64,000 nt of DNA from JAFGRR01 sp964563855 (GCA_964563855.1 CAZLYU010000007.1:1-64000); one strand, 5' to 3'; positions 33,786 through 43,589 are shown, counted from the stretch's first letter. Numbers and translations are program-made. The notes: generated by a model not told the origin, from the letters alone.

Positions 33786-35005
33786 GGCGCCGCCTCGCGC
33801 GTCGGGGTTGACACCGTCAGCGTGGTGAGGGTCTTGTCGGTCACAGGGGTCGGCACTGGCCGGCGCGACCAGCGACGCAGCGCGCTCGCAACCTCCTTCA
33901 CATCCATTACATCCATGCAGCTCGGCGTGAGATCGCACGATCGTCGATAGCAGGGGCCGCAGGCCAAGCGTGTCACGAACTTCTCCCCGCGGTCGTAGAG
34001 GTCGATCTCTTGGGAGCAGGTCGGGCCGAAAAGTACGACGCACGGCACGCGCGCCGCGATCGCGGCGTGCATCGCCATCGTGTCGCCAGTGAGCAGCGCG
34101 TTGCAGCGCCCGATTAACGCGGCGAAGGTCGGCTCGTCGTGATTGCAGTTGGTGTCGAGCGTGTGCGGCGCGGCGGCGCGAATGTCGCGAACCGTGTCGG
34201 CTTCCGCGGGGCCGCCGAAGAGCGCCAGTTTGATGGCGTCGTCATGTAGCAGGTTCGCCAGGGTGATGAAGCGGTCGACGGGCCAGATTTTGTTGGCGAA
34301 CACGCCGCCGGCGCCAACGTTGAAGCCGATCACGCTGTCGTTCACTGCGACGCCGAGCCCCCGCCAAACATCCGCGGCGCGCCGCTGCGCCGATGGCGAT
34401 GGATGCAGCGTGTAGCGCTGCCGAGCGTAAGGTAGGCCGCATGCCTCGTAAATCAACTCTTGGTAGGTCTTCGCGTTGCGATGGAATTTGGCATCGTCGT
34501 CGAGGCCGAGCAGGAAGTACGGCCGCGCTTCGGCGTTAAGAGGGAAGCACGCGCCGCTGTGGCTGAGGCCGACGCCGCGACGATCGGTCGCGTTGATGCG
34601 CATGGCGAGGCCGGCGGGTCCGGGCTCTTTGTCGAGACTGAAGCAGACGTCAAAGCGTTCGTATTCGAGATGGGCCATTGTCTCGGCGTCGAGCGGCAGC
34701 AGGCGGTCGATCAACGGATGGTTGGCCAGCATCCGGACGCCGGCGGGGCGCGTGACCCACGTAATCTGGCTCTCCGGCCAGACAGCTTTCACGCCTGGCA
34801 GAATCGCCGCCGTGCGAATGACGTCGCCGAGCGCGCCAAGCTTGATGATGACGATTCGCGCGCCCTGCGCGGCATAGTGTTTGCAGTCGCTCGGACACGC
34901 GCCCTGGATCCCCTGAGTGCACGGGCGGTCGCCGCGGTAGAAGCGACAGTCGAGGCGCAACTCGGTTGGCGGTGCGCCCGGCATGGAGAAGCGGTACGCG
35001 CTCAT
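33767..35005 (-). CDS. glycosyltransferase family 9 (heptosyltransferase-like)
   Basis: A 412-residue GT9 protein. It has an N-terminal extension with cysteines in LDCRFYRGDRPCTQG and ACPSDCKHY, then the GT9 core: IVIIKLGALGDVIRTAAILP, VIGFNVGAGGVFANKIWP (donor site) and LLTGDTMAMHAAIAARVPCV. A second Cys cluster (CGPCYRRSCDLTPSC) lies near the C-terminus. GT9 enzymes add heptose or similar sugars to lipid-linked glycans. The Cys clusters may bind metal. Its ATG overlaps the preceding stop by four bases. Confidence 0.85.
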   Translation of the reverse strand: MSAYRFSMPGAPPTELRLDCRFYRGDRPCTQGIQGACPSDCKHYAAQGARIVIIKLGALGDVIRTAAILPGVKAVWPESQITWVTRPAGVRMLANHPLIDRLLPLDAETMAHLEYERFDVCFSLDKEPGPAGLAMRINATDRRGVGLSHSGACFPLNAEARPYFLLGLDDDAKFHRNAKTYQELIYEACGLPYARQRYTLHPSPSAQRRAADVWRGLGVAVNDSVIGFNVGAGGVFANKIWPVDRFITLANLLHDDAIKLALFGGPAEADTVRDIRAAAPHTLDTNCNHDEPTFAALIGRCNALLTGDTMAMHAAIAARVPCVVLFGPTCSQEIDLYDRGEKFVTRLACGPCYRRSCDLTPSCMDVMDVKEVASALRRWSRRPVPTPVTDKTLTTLTVSTPTREAAPCASWS

Positions 35006-36267
35006 GCGGATCCCCCTGACATCGCGAGAACCAGCGCGGTTGGCATATCGGCGAGACGCAGGGCTTCGTCGCCCTGTCCGACCGCGCTCCGTGTGGGAAT
35101 CAGACCAAGGGCCCGCTCATAGGCATGCGCCACACGCTCGGCCGTGCGATGCCATGTGTAACTCGCCACCCGCGCCTGCCCGGCGAGCCGCAGCGCGGCG
35201 GCGCGCGCGGGGTCGAGGGCTTCCACGATGGCTGCGGCGATCGCCGCGCATTGCGTGGGATCGCACAACACCGCAGCGGTACTGGCGATCTCGTATAGGC
35301 TGCCGCGGTTCGACGTGACGACCGGAACGCGGGCCGCGAAAGCGTCGAGGACCGGGAGGCCGAAACCTTCGCAGAGGCTCGGCATCACCATCAAGTTCGC
35401 CCCGGCCAGCAGTCCGGCCAGATCCTGATGGTCGACAAAAGGCAGCAGATGCACGTGTTGCGAGATCTGCAAACGCCGTGTTTGCGCGGTCAGGTGATCG
35501 CGGAAAGACGCGGGCTCGCACCCGGTGAGCACCAGATCGAAAGTGTTGCGCACCGTTTTGGGCAGCATTGTGAACGCGTGCAGCAGTCCGGCCGCGTTCT
35601 TGCGTGGGGCTGATCCGCTGAAATTCAGGAGATAGGGTCGCTCCAGGCCGTACCGGCGCCTCACGGTTGCGGTGTCTGACTGCAGCGTGGGCGTCGCGAG
35701 CCGCTCGAGTAACCGCCAATCGGGCGCCCACGGCGCGACGACGCTGCGCTCGGGCGCGAGTTGAAAGTGTTGTGCGAGCGCAGTCTGGGTTGCGGCGGAT
35801 GGCGTGATCACGATCTGACTGTTCTGCACAGCGCGACGCACCCCGGCGCGAAATCGGTCGTGCTCAGTGGGAAGCGTTGCGTCTTCGAGCGGCGCCAGAT
35901 CGTGCACCGTGCTCACCAATCGCGTCGGACAACGCCGTGGAGCGTCGTTGAACGGCGTGTGGAGCAGGTCGATGCGGTCTCCCCAGCAGGCGACGGGCAG
36001 CCGAACGTGCAGCCACAGGTTGAGCCGGTCGCCGGGCATGTCGATTCGTCGGGCGATCACATTGGGAAAGTCGAGCGGATCGGTTTGGCCGAAGTCGATG
36101 CCCCCGCGTGCTTCCCGCTGGTGATACAGAACGAAACGCCACGTGGGGCGAATCGCGGGCAACACCCGGAAGAGGTCCCACAGATTTCGGCCGGCGCCGC
36201 GTGGCTGAGCGGCGAACATGGTGCGCGCGTCGAGACCGATGCGGATGTTGTCGCTGCGCGTGGCCAC
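35002..36267 (-). CDS. glycosyltransferase family 4/1-type protein
   Basis: A 421-residue GT-B enzyme with NIRIGLDARTMFAAQPRGAG at its start, RNTFDLVLTGCEPASF, and the donor-binding PSLCEGFGLPVLDAFAARVP (conserved EGFGLP). The GTG at 36267 has GAGGAG six bases upstream, a much better start than the TTG 20 codons earlier, which lacks a ribosome-binding site. The stop overlaps the next ATG (ATGA). Most like rhamnosyl- or mannosyltransferases of capsule and O-antigen loci; sugar not known. Confidence 0.85.
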   Translation of the reverse strand: MATRSDNIRIGLDARTMFAAQPRGAGRNLWDLFRVLPAIRPTWRFVLYHQREARGGIDFGQTDPLDFPNVIARRIDMPGDRLNLWLHVRLPVACWGDRIDLLHTPFNDAPRRCPTRLVSTVHDLAPLEDATLPTEHDRFRAGVRRAVQNSQIVITPSAATQTALAQHFQLAPERSVVAPWAPDWRLLERLATPTLQSDTATVRRRYGLERPYLLNFSGSAPRKNAAGLLHAFTMLPKTVRNTFDLVLTGCEPASFRDHLTAQTRRLQISQHVHLLPFVDHQDLAGLLAGANLMVMPSLCEGFGLPVLDAFAARVPVVTSNRGSLYEIASTAAVLCDPTQCAAIAAAIVEALDPARAAALRLAGQARVASYTWHRTAERVAHAYERALGLIPTRSAVGQGDEALRLADMPTALVLAMSGGSA

Positions 36268-36435
36268 CTGTTGCTCCTCACCGCCGCTACTGCCCGGCGT
36301 AACTCTTTCTTCGGACGTGGCGAGCAAAACATGAGGAGGAGGCGATGAAGTGGGCGAGTCCGCGCGACATCGCCATTGGAGCGCAAGAAGCGCGCTCGGC
36401 GGGGTGTGTCGAGGATCAACGTGCGGGCGCAGTTC

Positions 36436-37602
36436 TCACGCGTTTTGCGTGTTGTCGCGGTGAATCGCGGCGACTTCGGCAAGTTGTGCGTCGAGTTGCG
36501 GGCCGCGCACCGACCAGGCGAATCGCTGCATTGCCGCGGTAAGTGTTGCGTCGACGGCGGTGTCGTGCCCGGCGTCGTGATCCGCAACCAGTTTCGCCAA
36601 CGCACCGGCGAGTGAGGCGGCGTCGCCGTCGTAGAGATAGGAATGGGGATCATCGACGACCGAGAGCAGCTCGGGATAGACCAAGCGATTCGGCAAGAGC
36701 GGCCGGCAGCCGGCCGAGATGGCCTCGACGGCGCTCACTCCGAAGAATTCGTGTTCAGCCGTCGAGACGAAGACATCGGCGTCGCGGAGCGCGTCTTCAT
36801 ACGCGGAACGCGTTTCCTGATATCCCCAACGCTCGATCACCTCGCAAAACTCGTCGTAGGCGGATGTGAAGACATCGGGTTGTTCGGCGAACTGCTCGCC
36901 GATGACGCTAACGCGCACCCGTCGTGCGAAGCGGCGCAGCCCGAGCTGCTCGCGCAGCAGTCGCACCGCGTTGAAGAAGATCTCCGGGCCCTTGTCGAAC
37001 TCCCAGCGTGCGGCCCAGAGCACGTGCAGGTGCTCGCGGTCGGCGGCGTCTCGCGGCGCATGGGTCACCAGTCGAACGCCGAGCGGCTCGACGCGCGACC
37101 GCTGGCGAATGCGGTCTTCAACGCCGGGCCAGCGATAGTCGGGCATCTTCTGCAGCGCGGACCGCAGCCCTGAAAGGAAGCTGTCTCGGTGATAGGCGGA
37201 GTTGAACCAGACCGCGTCGGCGGCGAGCGCGGATGTGGCGTTGGTGAAACCGAAGTGCAGATCGCGCTCCTGCACCACGCGCACCGGGTACGTGAACTGA
37301 TTCTCGTGAAAGTAAATCACGGTGGGCAGGTTGCTTACGGCTGCTGGAGCGAGTGCGCGAAACTCGGCGAGGTTCAACATATCGGAGCAAAAGACCAGAT
37401 CCCATGTCGCGTTTTGGGCGGCGACCTGCTCGCTCAGCGTGAGGGCGCTGTGCCGCATGCGCCATTTCCACTTGCGCGGCGGCAGGCCGAGCACCGTCCA
37501 GCGGTGTCGACTGTGGGCCCGCCAGTCGTGGAGAAAGGCGCGATGCGACCCGCCGAGAAACGGTTCGAGCGCGAGCACACGCAACGCTGACGCAGCATTC
37601 AT
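36436..37602 (-). CDS. tRNA-queuosine alpha-mannosyltransferase-like glycosyltransferase (DUF3524/GTDC1 type)
   Basis: A 388-residue GT-B protein. The N-terminus VLALEPFLGGSHRAFLHDW, then GLPPRKWKWRMRHSALTL and VIYFHENQFTYPV, are the marks of the GTDC1/QTMAN family, in which the human enzyme mannosylates queuosine in tRNA-Asp. The C-terminal STAEHEFFGVSAVEAISAGC is the GT4 donor site. The ATG chosen starts just before the first strand; the upstream extension is not conserved-looking. It heads a cluster of surface-glycan transferases (108-168 bases before the next gene), so either tRNA modification or a glycan role is possible. No tgt/que genes nearby. Confidence 0.8.
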   Translation of the reverse strand: MNAASALRVLALEPFLGGSHRAFLHDWRAHSRHRWTVLGLPPRKWKWRMRHSALTLSEQVAAQNATWDLVFCSDMLNLAEFRALAPAAVSNLPTVIYFHENQFTYPVRVVQERDLHFGFTNATSALAADAVWFNSAYHRDSFLSGLRSALQKMPDYRWPGVEDRIRQRSRVEPLGVRLVTHAPRDAADREHLHVLWAARWEFDKGPEIFFNAVRLLREQLGLRRFARRVRVSVIGEQFAEQPDVFTSAYDEFCEVIERWGYQETRSAYEDALRDADVFVSTAEHEFFGVSAVEAISAGCRPLLPNRLVYPELLSVVDDPHSYLYDGDAASLAGALAKLVADHDAGHDTAVDATLTAAMQRFAWSVRGPQLDAQLAEVAAIHRDNTQNA

Positions 37603-37745
37603 CCGGAATTCCCATGGCGTTAACCGCTTTATGCTCGACTTGCGATCGTACCGCGTGCTAGCATTTTGGTTTGGGCATGGCCGTGGCGCGTCGTCGAAAA
37701 GCGCTGCGCCCGGCTTGGCTGCTGAATCACTCGGAGGGATGTGGC

Positions 37746-39674
37746 ATGCGGTGCTCATGCGCTCGCGGTCTCGGGTTCATTTTGTCGGGGCTGTTCACGA
37801 CGGTTGGCTTCGGCCAGACCGCGACGTTGTCGTTGCAGCCTGACGCAGCGACCTACAACATCGGCGATCCGGTGGTCGTCAGCGTGTCGCTCGACGCCGC
37901 CGCGGGCGTTGACGAGGTGATCGGCGGTCAATTTCGTCTCGCTTATGACCCCAATCAGTTGACGTTCGTGAGCGTTGCGCCTGCCGCAGCGACGTGGACG
38001 ACGCTGATCAGCAGCGACACCGCCACCGCCGGACGCATTGACCTGAGCGTTGGCGTGCCGGCGGATCCTCCGGGCGCTGGGGCGTTGAGCGGGGTGATGG
38101 CCGTGGTCACGTTTACGGCTGCAGGCGAAATCTGCAACACACCCGGCGCCGTCAGCTTCGTGGCTGACGATCCGCCGCTGCAGACCCGTCTGAGCGGCGT
38201 CTTGGCGGGGTCACCAGTGGCGATCCAAAACGCCGATCTGACGCGGAACGATCTCACGGCGATCCAAGTCGATGAGAGCGCGCCGGTCATCTCGGGAACG
38301 GTGACGGATACCGGGGCGGGGTCATTCGATCCGAACTGCGTTGCGACGCTAAGCGTTGACCTGGCCATTGCCGACTGCTGCGTCGACCCCAACACGCTCG
38401 ATGTCACGGTCGACGTCATTGGCGGCGTCGCGGATCCGAATGGATTGACGATCACCACGTCGTCGATCACGGGCGACGTCGTCATCTCGCGCGATCCGAA
38501 TGCGTGCAGCGTCGACGTCACGTTCACCGCCGCCGCGAGTGACTGTGACGGTCGCCCGGGCACCCGGGTCGAAACCTTCACGATTGCGGATCTCACGGCG
38601 CCGACGCTGGGGGCGTGTCCGGCGGACATCGCGGTGCTTGCTGACGCGGGCGGCTGCACGGCCGACGTGTCTTGGGCGCCGGTCACCGTCGCTGACGCGT
38701 GCGACCCGAACGTGGTGGTCGTGTACGGGATCGATCTTGACGACGACGGCAACGAAGACGCCGCGACGTCGGATCCCAATTTCGTCTTCCCGGTTGGTTC
38801 GCATCGCGTTGAAGCGCGGGTTACCGACGCGTGCGGCAACTCGCCGACGCCGTGCAGCTTCGTGGTCACGGTTACCGGCGAACACGAATTCGAGGTGATT
38901 CTCGAACTCGACGGCGCGCTGGCGGGCACGACGATCGAGCGCTGTATCGACCTGGTGCTGTCCGACTGCGTCGCGGCGGATCTTGAGTTGCAGCAGGACG
39001 TGACGTTTATCGACGGGGTGGCGACGATTCTGACGACCGTTCCGTGCGGCGCCGTCGGGTGCGCGACGGCGGACGACTCGCTGCATACGTTGCGGCGTCG
39101 GGTGGAGGTCGGCGACGGGCTGACGCTCAGCGGGTCGCGCATTACGGCGGACTTCACCGGTGCGCGGCGCCTGCTGCAGGGCGACCTGTTCGGTGAGCTG
39201 CCCGCCGCCTCGCGCGATGTCATCGACATTCTCGACTTCGGCGTTTACGTGACGACCTGGGGACAGTCTTTCCCGGGGGCGACGTGCGCGACGAGCTTCC
39301 CGCACACGGATCTCGACGGAAGCGGTCAGATCGATGTCGACGAGTTCTCGTTCATCCAGGCGAACTTCTTCGAGATCGGCGATTTCGCGTGTTGCGGCGG
39401 TGGCGGCAGCGGCGCGCTCGCGACGATGTCGGACCCGGTCGGCTATGCGTCGATCACGCTGCCGGAACTGACCGCCCTCGGCTTGCCGCAATTGCACCGG
39501 GCGGATTTGAACTCGGACGGCGTGCTCGATATGGGCGACATCGCGGCCTTTCTGAATGGCGAGAGACCCAAGCCGGAGCGCAGCCGTGCGCGTCCGCAGA
39601 GCATTTCGGCGATTGAAGGCGGTCTCGACGCGGTGGCGGAGACCGCGACGCCCACTGTGAAGCCGAGTCGTTAG
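37746..39674 (+). CDS. secreted cohesin-like / HYR-like protein with C-terminal calcium-loop (dockerin-like) segment
   Basis: A 642-residue exported protein. Signal peptide residues 1-24 (GLGFILSGLFTTVGFG). Residues about 28-165 are a cohesin-like beta domain (VVVSVSLDAAAGV, GGQFRLAYDPNQLTFVS). Residues about 215-400 look like HYR/Ig modules (APTLGACPADIAVLADAGGC, VTDACGNSPTPC). The C-terminal region has three calcium-type loops (DLDGSGQIDVDEF, DLNSDGVLDMGDIAAFLN). GGAGG is upstream of the ATG. It is the first of a series of surface proteins on this strand. Likely an adhesion or scaffold protein; whether the cohesin domain binds dockerins here is unknown. Confidence 0.75.
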   Translation: MRCSCARGLGFILSGLFTTVGFGQTATLSLQPDAATYNIGDPVVVSVSLDAAAGVDEVIGGQFRLAYDPNQLTFVSVAPAAATWTTLISSDTATAGRIDLSVGVPADPPGAGALSGVMAVVTFTAAGEICNTPGAVSFVADDPPLQTRLSGVLAGSPVAIQNADLTRNDLTAIQVDESAPVISGTVTDTGAGSFDPNCVATLSVDLAIADCCVDPNTLDVTVDVIGGVADPNGLTITTSSITGDVVISRDPNACSVDVTFTAAASDCDGRPGTRVETFTIADLTAPTLGACPADIAVLADAGGCTADVSWAPVTVADACDPNVVVVYGIDLDDDGNEDAATSDPNFVFPVGSHRVEARVTDACGNSPTPCSFVVTVTGEHEFEVILELDGALAGTTIERCIDLVLSDCVAADLELQQDVTFIDGVATILTTVPCGAVGCATADDSLHTLRRRVEVGDGLTLSGSRITADFTGARRLLQGDLFGELPAASRDVIDILDFGVYVTTWGQSFPGATCATSFPHTDLDGSGQIDVDEFSFIQANFFEIGDFACCGGGGSGALATMSDPVGYASITLPELTALGLPQLHRADLNSDGVLDMGDIAAFLNGERPKPERSRARPQSISAIEGGLDAVAETATPTVKPSR

Positions 39675-39730
39675 TCGTTACGGATCATCCCTCGTTCGGG
39701 CGGTCGATGGGCGCCCAGGGTACGGTTGTT

Positions 39731-40381
39731 ATGGCAGCGAAATGTAAGTCTGGGAAGTCTTGCCGCTTTCTGGGCGAGTTTTGCTTGATCCTGGGCGCAG
39801 CGGTGCTTATGACGAATGAAGGCTGGGCGTCGGTAACGCTCAGCGTCCGTGGCGCTACGCCTGTCGTTTCCGTTGGCGACACTTTCGACGTGCATTTGTG
39901 GGGTGAGGCCAACGACGCGCCGGCCGTAGCGTTCTCTGCGGTCCAGGCGATTCTTCAGTGGGACAGCGACGCACTACGGCTTGACGGCGTTGACCAGACT
40001 GGAGCGGTCGGACTGTTTGCGTCCAGTTTTCCGGTCGGCGACGCGTTTGGGCTGAATGAAGCGGCGTTGCCGCGTGATGGAAATGGGTTGTGGGTCGGAC
40101 TGGCGTTTCCCAATACGCTCGACATCGTCGACCGTGGAACGCTGCTCACGACTTTTCAGTTCACCGCTCTGGAGCCGACGACCGCCGCGGTCGCGTTGCT
40201 CGCGAGCGCTGGATCTCCGCCGGCGACCACCAAAGTGGTAGGATCGGTGCCGAATCAGGATGTGTTGGGTTCGTTAGGAGGCCCGGCAACTGTCCGGATC
40301 ATTCCGGAGCCGGTAACAGCCCAGTTTTTTGCAGCGGCGCTGGCCGTGTTCTGTTTGCGCAAGTCACGCACACGTCAGTAG
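39731..40381 (+). CDS. PEP-CTERM sorted surface protein
   Basis: A 216-residue protein: N-terminal signal region (FCLILGAAVLMTNEGWA), a cohesin-like beta domain (SVGDTFDVHLWGEA, AILQWDSDALRLDG) and a C-terminal sorting signal IIPEPVTAQFFAAALAVFCL followed by a basic tail. PEP-CTERM proteins are processed by an exosortase and linked to the cell surface. Neither the ATG used nor the one eight codons earlier has a clear ribosome-binding site. It sits 56 bases after the cohesin-like gene and 64 before the beta-helix gene. Confidence 0.75.
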   Translation: MAAKCKSGKSCRFLGEFCLILGAAVLMTNEGWASVTLSVRGATPVVSVGDTFDVHLWGEANDAPAVAFSAVQAILQWDSDALRLDGVDQTGAVGLFASSFPVGDAFGLNEAALPRDGNGLWVGLAFPNTLDIVDRGTLLTTFQFTALEPTTAAVALLASAGSPPATTKVVGSVPNQDVLGSLGGPATVRIIPEPVTAQFFAAALAVFCLRKSRTRQ

Positions 40382-40445
40382 AAGTAGTGCGGATCGCAAG
40401 TTGAAGGCACGCTAGTTCGCGGCTTGTGTAGCAGCGGGAGAGGTC

Positions 40446-43400
40446 ATGTTTCTGCGCACGCTTTGCGCCGGCTTGTTGCTTGGCTGCGTTGCCGCTGCGC
40501 ACTCTAAAACGCTCTTCGTCGATCCGGTCTCCGGCGACGACGCGTGGAGCGGTCTCTGCGAGACCTTCGCGGGCGGCGGTTGCGGCCCGAAGCGTTCGAT
40601 CGCCGCAGCGATCGCGAGCGCACCGGGCTCACCCGGCAATCCACTCGTCAACATCGAACTCGCACCGGGAACCTACACGGGGCCCGACAACCGCGGCATC
40701 ACCATCCTCGCGAGCAACTTCCCCAACGGACTCGTCATCGCCGGGCCCGGCGACCCGAACCTGGTCGTGATCGACTGCGAGGGGTCGGACCGCGCGTTCG
40801 AAGTTCCCACCGGCTTTCTGGGGCGGATCACTTTCGAGAACTTCACCGTGCAAAACGGCGTCGCTTTTCCCTTTGCCAATCAGCCCACGGCGCCGTTTGG
40901 CGGCGGAGCGATGCGGCTCAACTTCCCCAACGCCGCCGTTCGCAATTGTCGGTTCATCAACAACACGACGGTGGCGTCGGGATCGACGACGACGCGCGGC
41001 GGGGCGATCGAGTGCCTGCAACAGTTTGCGGATGCGCCGCCGCCGGTGTTTGAGGACTGTGTGTTTGAAGGGAATGTCGCGGAGGGCGCGCAAGGTATCG
41101 GCGGTGCGGTGTTCGTTTCCGGGTCGAGCGCGCGATTGATCAACTGCGTTTTCATCGGCAATACGGCCGGCAAGCGGGGGGGCGCGGCGGCGTTTTCTGG
41201 AGGGTCACCGAAGATCTCCCGGTGTGTACTGCGCGACAACGAAGCGCAGGGCGGCGGCGCGATTGAGATGCTGGGGAGCAACGGAGCCGTCATCCAGAAT
41301 TCAATCTTTGAAGGGAACCGCGCCAGCGCGTTTGGCGGCGCTCTGCTGTGTGGCGGCGTCGGTTTCTACCGCATCGAGAACTGTCTGATCGCCGGCAACG
41401 TCGCCGGGAACCAAGGCGGCGGCTGTCTGGTGAGCGCGATCTTGGGCTCGCTGACCATGAGCAATGTGACGCTGGCGAACAACCGCGCGCAGGCGGGCGG
41501 CGCGATCTTCCAGGAAGGATCGGGAACCACCATCGTGGAGCGCTCCATTGTGTGGGGCAATGAAGCGAACTTCGGACCCGCCGGGCACGTCACGGTCGGT
41601 GCTGCGCTTGTCGTGAGAACGAGCCAGGTCATGGCGGGCGAATCGGCGTTCGATGTGTCCGCCGACAGCACGATCAGCTATGCGACCGACAATTACCCCG
41701 ACGACCCGCTATTCGTCAGCGCCGGATCATTGAACGACCCGGGAACCCCCGGCGATGTGACCGACGATACGTGGACTCCGGGAGACTATCGGTTGCAGCG
41801 CTTCTCGCCGGCGATCGACTCGGCCGACGAAGCGTTGCTGCCGCCTGATACCGATGACGTTGACGGCGACGGGGACGTGCTCGAGCCGCTGCCGCTCGAT
41901 GTTCGCGGCGCGCCGCGGGTGGTGAACACGCCGCAACTGGTGGAGCCCGGGCTCGGTCGCCTTGATCGGGGCGCTTATGAACATCAGCCCGACTGCAACG
42001 GCAACGGCGTTCTCGACGCAGCCGACATTGCACAGGGCGTGCTGTTTGACGACGACGGAGATGGCTGGCCCGACGCGTGTCAGCCCGAGATTTCGATGAC
42101 GTCGCAGAGCGCCTGCAACGCGGACACGCTCGTGGTCGACCTGCAGCTTGACGTCTCTCCCGAGCCGTTGCTCGGGGCGCAGCTCACGCTGCGGTTCGAC
42201 CCGAATCGGCTTGCGTTCCGCGACGCGATCGCAGGCGCGCATGCCGACCCGAATTCCGCATTCGACCTGCTGCTCGGGTCGGTGGCCGACCCCAGCACGG
42301 GCGATCTCGACTACGCGGTCGGCATCACACCGCCCACGAGCGGCGCGGGGGCGGGCTTGCTCGGACGGCTCACATTTGACGTTCTCTCAGACGACTGCGA
42401 CGGGGTTGACCTGGTCACCGTTCGCTCTGGTGAACCGGGACTGCGCGCGACGGTGGCCGGCGGATACGGCCTGTTGCCGCGGGCGGCTCCGCTGCCCGCT
42501 ACGCCGCTCGATCGAACCCCGCCGGTGTTGGTCGCACCGCTCGACGTCAGCGTGGTGGAGGGCGATTCAATCGATCCGAATGCCACGGGCATCGCGACCG
42601 CCAGCGACAACTGCGCGCTGGTCAGCCTCACCTTCTCGGACATCGCCGAGGGCAACGAGATCCAAAGAACCTGGCGCGCCGAAGACGCGTGCGGGAACGC
42701 GAGTGAGGCGCTGCAGACGATCACGATCGAACCGCCGCCAGCGCTGCTGTCGTTCATCACGCAGGCGTGCGATGACGGCTCGATCGAAGTGGACATCGCG
42801 ATCGGTCGAGCCCCGACGGAGGTGCTCGGCGGGCAGTTCGCGTTGCAGTTCGACCCGAATCGATTACAGCTCATCGAGGTGTTGCCGGGAGGGTTTGTCT
42901 CGGGTGATCCGAACAATCCCTTCGATCTCGAGATCTTCGAGCTAAGCGACGGCGGCACGGGCTCGGTTGACTATGCGGTGGGCGTCGTTGCGGGGGCCGC
43001 CGGCTCGACCGACTGTCCGGTGATGGCCCGGCTGCGCTTCACCCCGCTGACCACCGCGTGCGACCCGGTGGAGTTGATTCGCTTTCGACGCTCTTTCCCC
43101 GGGACGCGTCTGTCCGGCGAGGCGGGGGAGAGTGTTCCGATTGAACTGCTGCCTGCCGACGACTATCGGATCGACCTGACGGCGCCGACGCTAAACGTTC
43201 CGGCGGACGTCGTTGTGTTCGAGCTCGATCCGACGGATCCGAATGCGACGGGTTTCGCGACCGCGGTGGACAACTGCGATGGGCCAGTCGCGACGACGTT
43301 TGTGGATACGGTGACGCCGTCGCTCATTGAGCGTGAGTGGCGTGCCGAGGATGCGTGCGGCAATGTCGCGATGGGGGTGCAGCACATCAGCATTTCGCCT

Positions 43401-43589
43401 TGCGACGTGGGTGACGTGGACTGCAACGGGTCGATCGATGCTTTGGACGCGCTCACGATGCTGCCGTGCCTGAACGGTCCGGATAATACGGATCCGGGGA
43501 GTTGCGCGGTGGGCGTGTTTCTGCGGTCTGACATCGACGCCGACGGCGATGTGGATGTCAAAGATCTTGCGCTCTTGCAGCGCTCGTGA
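40446..43589 (+). CDS. secreted beta-helix protein with two cohesin-like domains and dockerin
   Basis: A 1047-residue exported protein. Signal residues 1-20. Residues about 22-500 show right-handed parallel beta-helix features with repeated ENC/GGAxxFxG turns (GGAVFVSGSSARLINCVFIG, GGALLCGGVGFYRIENCLIA). A calcium-loop spacer follows (DCNGNGVLDAADIAQG). Two cohesin-like domains start near 550 (LGAQLTLRFDPNRLAF) and 780 (LGGQFALQFDPNRLQL), each followed by an HYR-like segment with WRAEDACGN. It ends with a dockerin pair (GDVDCNGSIDALDALTM, DIDADGDVDVKDLALLQ). Beta-helix modules often bind or cleave polysaccharide; no catalytic residues could be assigned. Likely a surface scaffold or adhesin. 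Confidence 0.78.
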   Translation: MFLRTLCAGLLLGCVAAAHSKTLFVDPVSGDDAWSGLCETFAGGGCGPKRSIAAAIASAPGSPGNPLVNIELAPGTYTGPDNRGITILASNFPNGLVIAGPGDPNLVVIDCEGSDRAFEVPTGFLGRITFENFTVQNGVAFPFANQPTAPFGGGAMRLNFPNAAVRNCRFINNTTVASGSTTTRGGAIECLQQFADAPPPVFEDCVFEGNVAEGAQGIGGAVFVSGSSARLINCVFIGNTAGKRGGAAAFSGGSPKISRCVLRDNEAQGGGAIEMLGSNGAVIQNSIFEGNRASAFGGALLCGGVGFYRIENCLIAGNVAGNQGGGCLVSAILGSLTMSNVTLANNRAQAGGAIFQEGSGTTIVERSIVWGNEANFGPAGHVTVGAALVVRTSQVMAGESAFDVSADSTISYATDNYPDDPLFVSAGSLNDPGTPGDVTDDTWTPGDYRLQRFSPAIDSADEALLPPDTDDVDGDGDVLEPLPLDVRGAPRVVNTPQLVEPGLGRLDRGAYEHQPDCNGNGVLDAADIAQGVLFDDDGDGWPDACQPEISMTSQSACNADTLVVDLQLDVSPEPLLGAQLTLRFDPNRLAFRDAIAGAHADPNSAFDLLLGSVADPSTGDLDYAVGITPPTSGAGAGLLGRLTFDVLSDDCDGVDLVTVRSGEPGLRATVAGGYGLLPRAAPLPATPLDRTPPVLVAPLDVSVVEGDSIDPNATGIATASDNCALVSLTFSDIAEGNEIQRTWRAEDACGNASEALQTITIEPPPALLSFITQACDDGSIEVDIAIGRAPTEVLGGQFALQFDPNRLQLIEVLPGGFVSGDPNNPFDLEIFELSDGGTGSVDYAVGVVAGAAGSTDCPVMARLRFTPLTTACDPVELIRFRRSFPGTRLSGEAGESVPIELLPADDYRIDLTAPTLNVPADVVVFELDPTDPNATGFATAVDNCDGPVATTFVDTVTPSLIEREWRAEDACGNVAMGVQHISISPCDVGDVDCNGSIDALDALTMLPCLNGPDNTDPGSCAVGVFLRSDIDADGDVDVKDLALLQRS

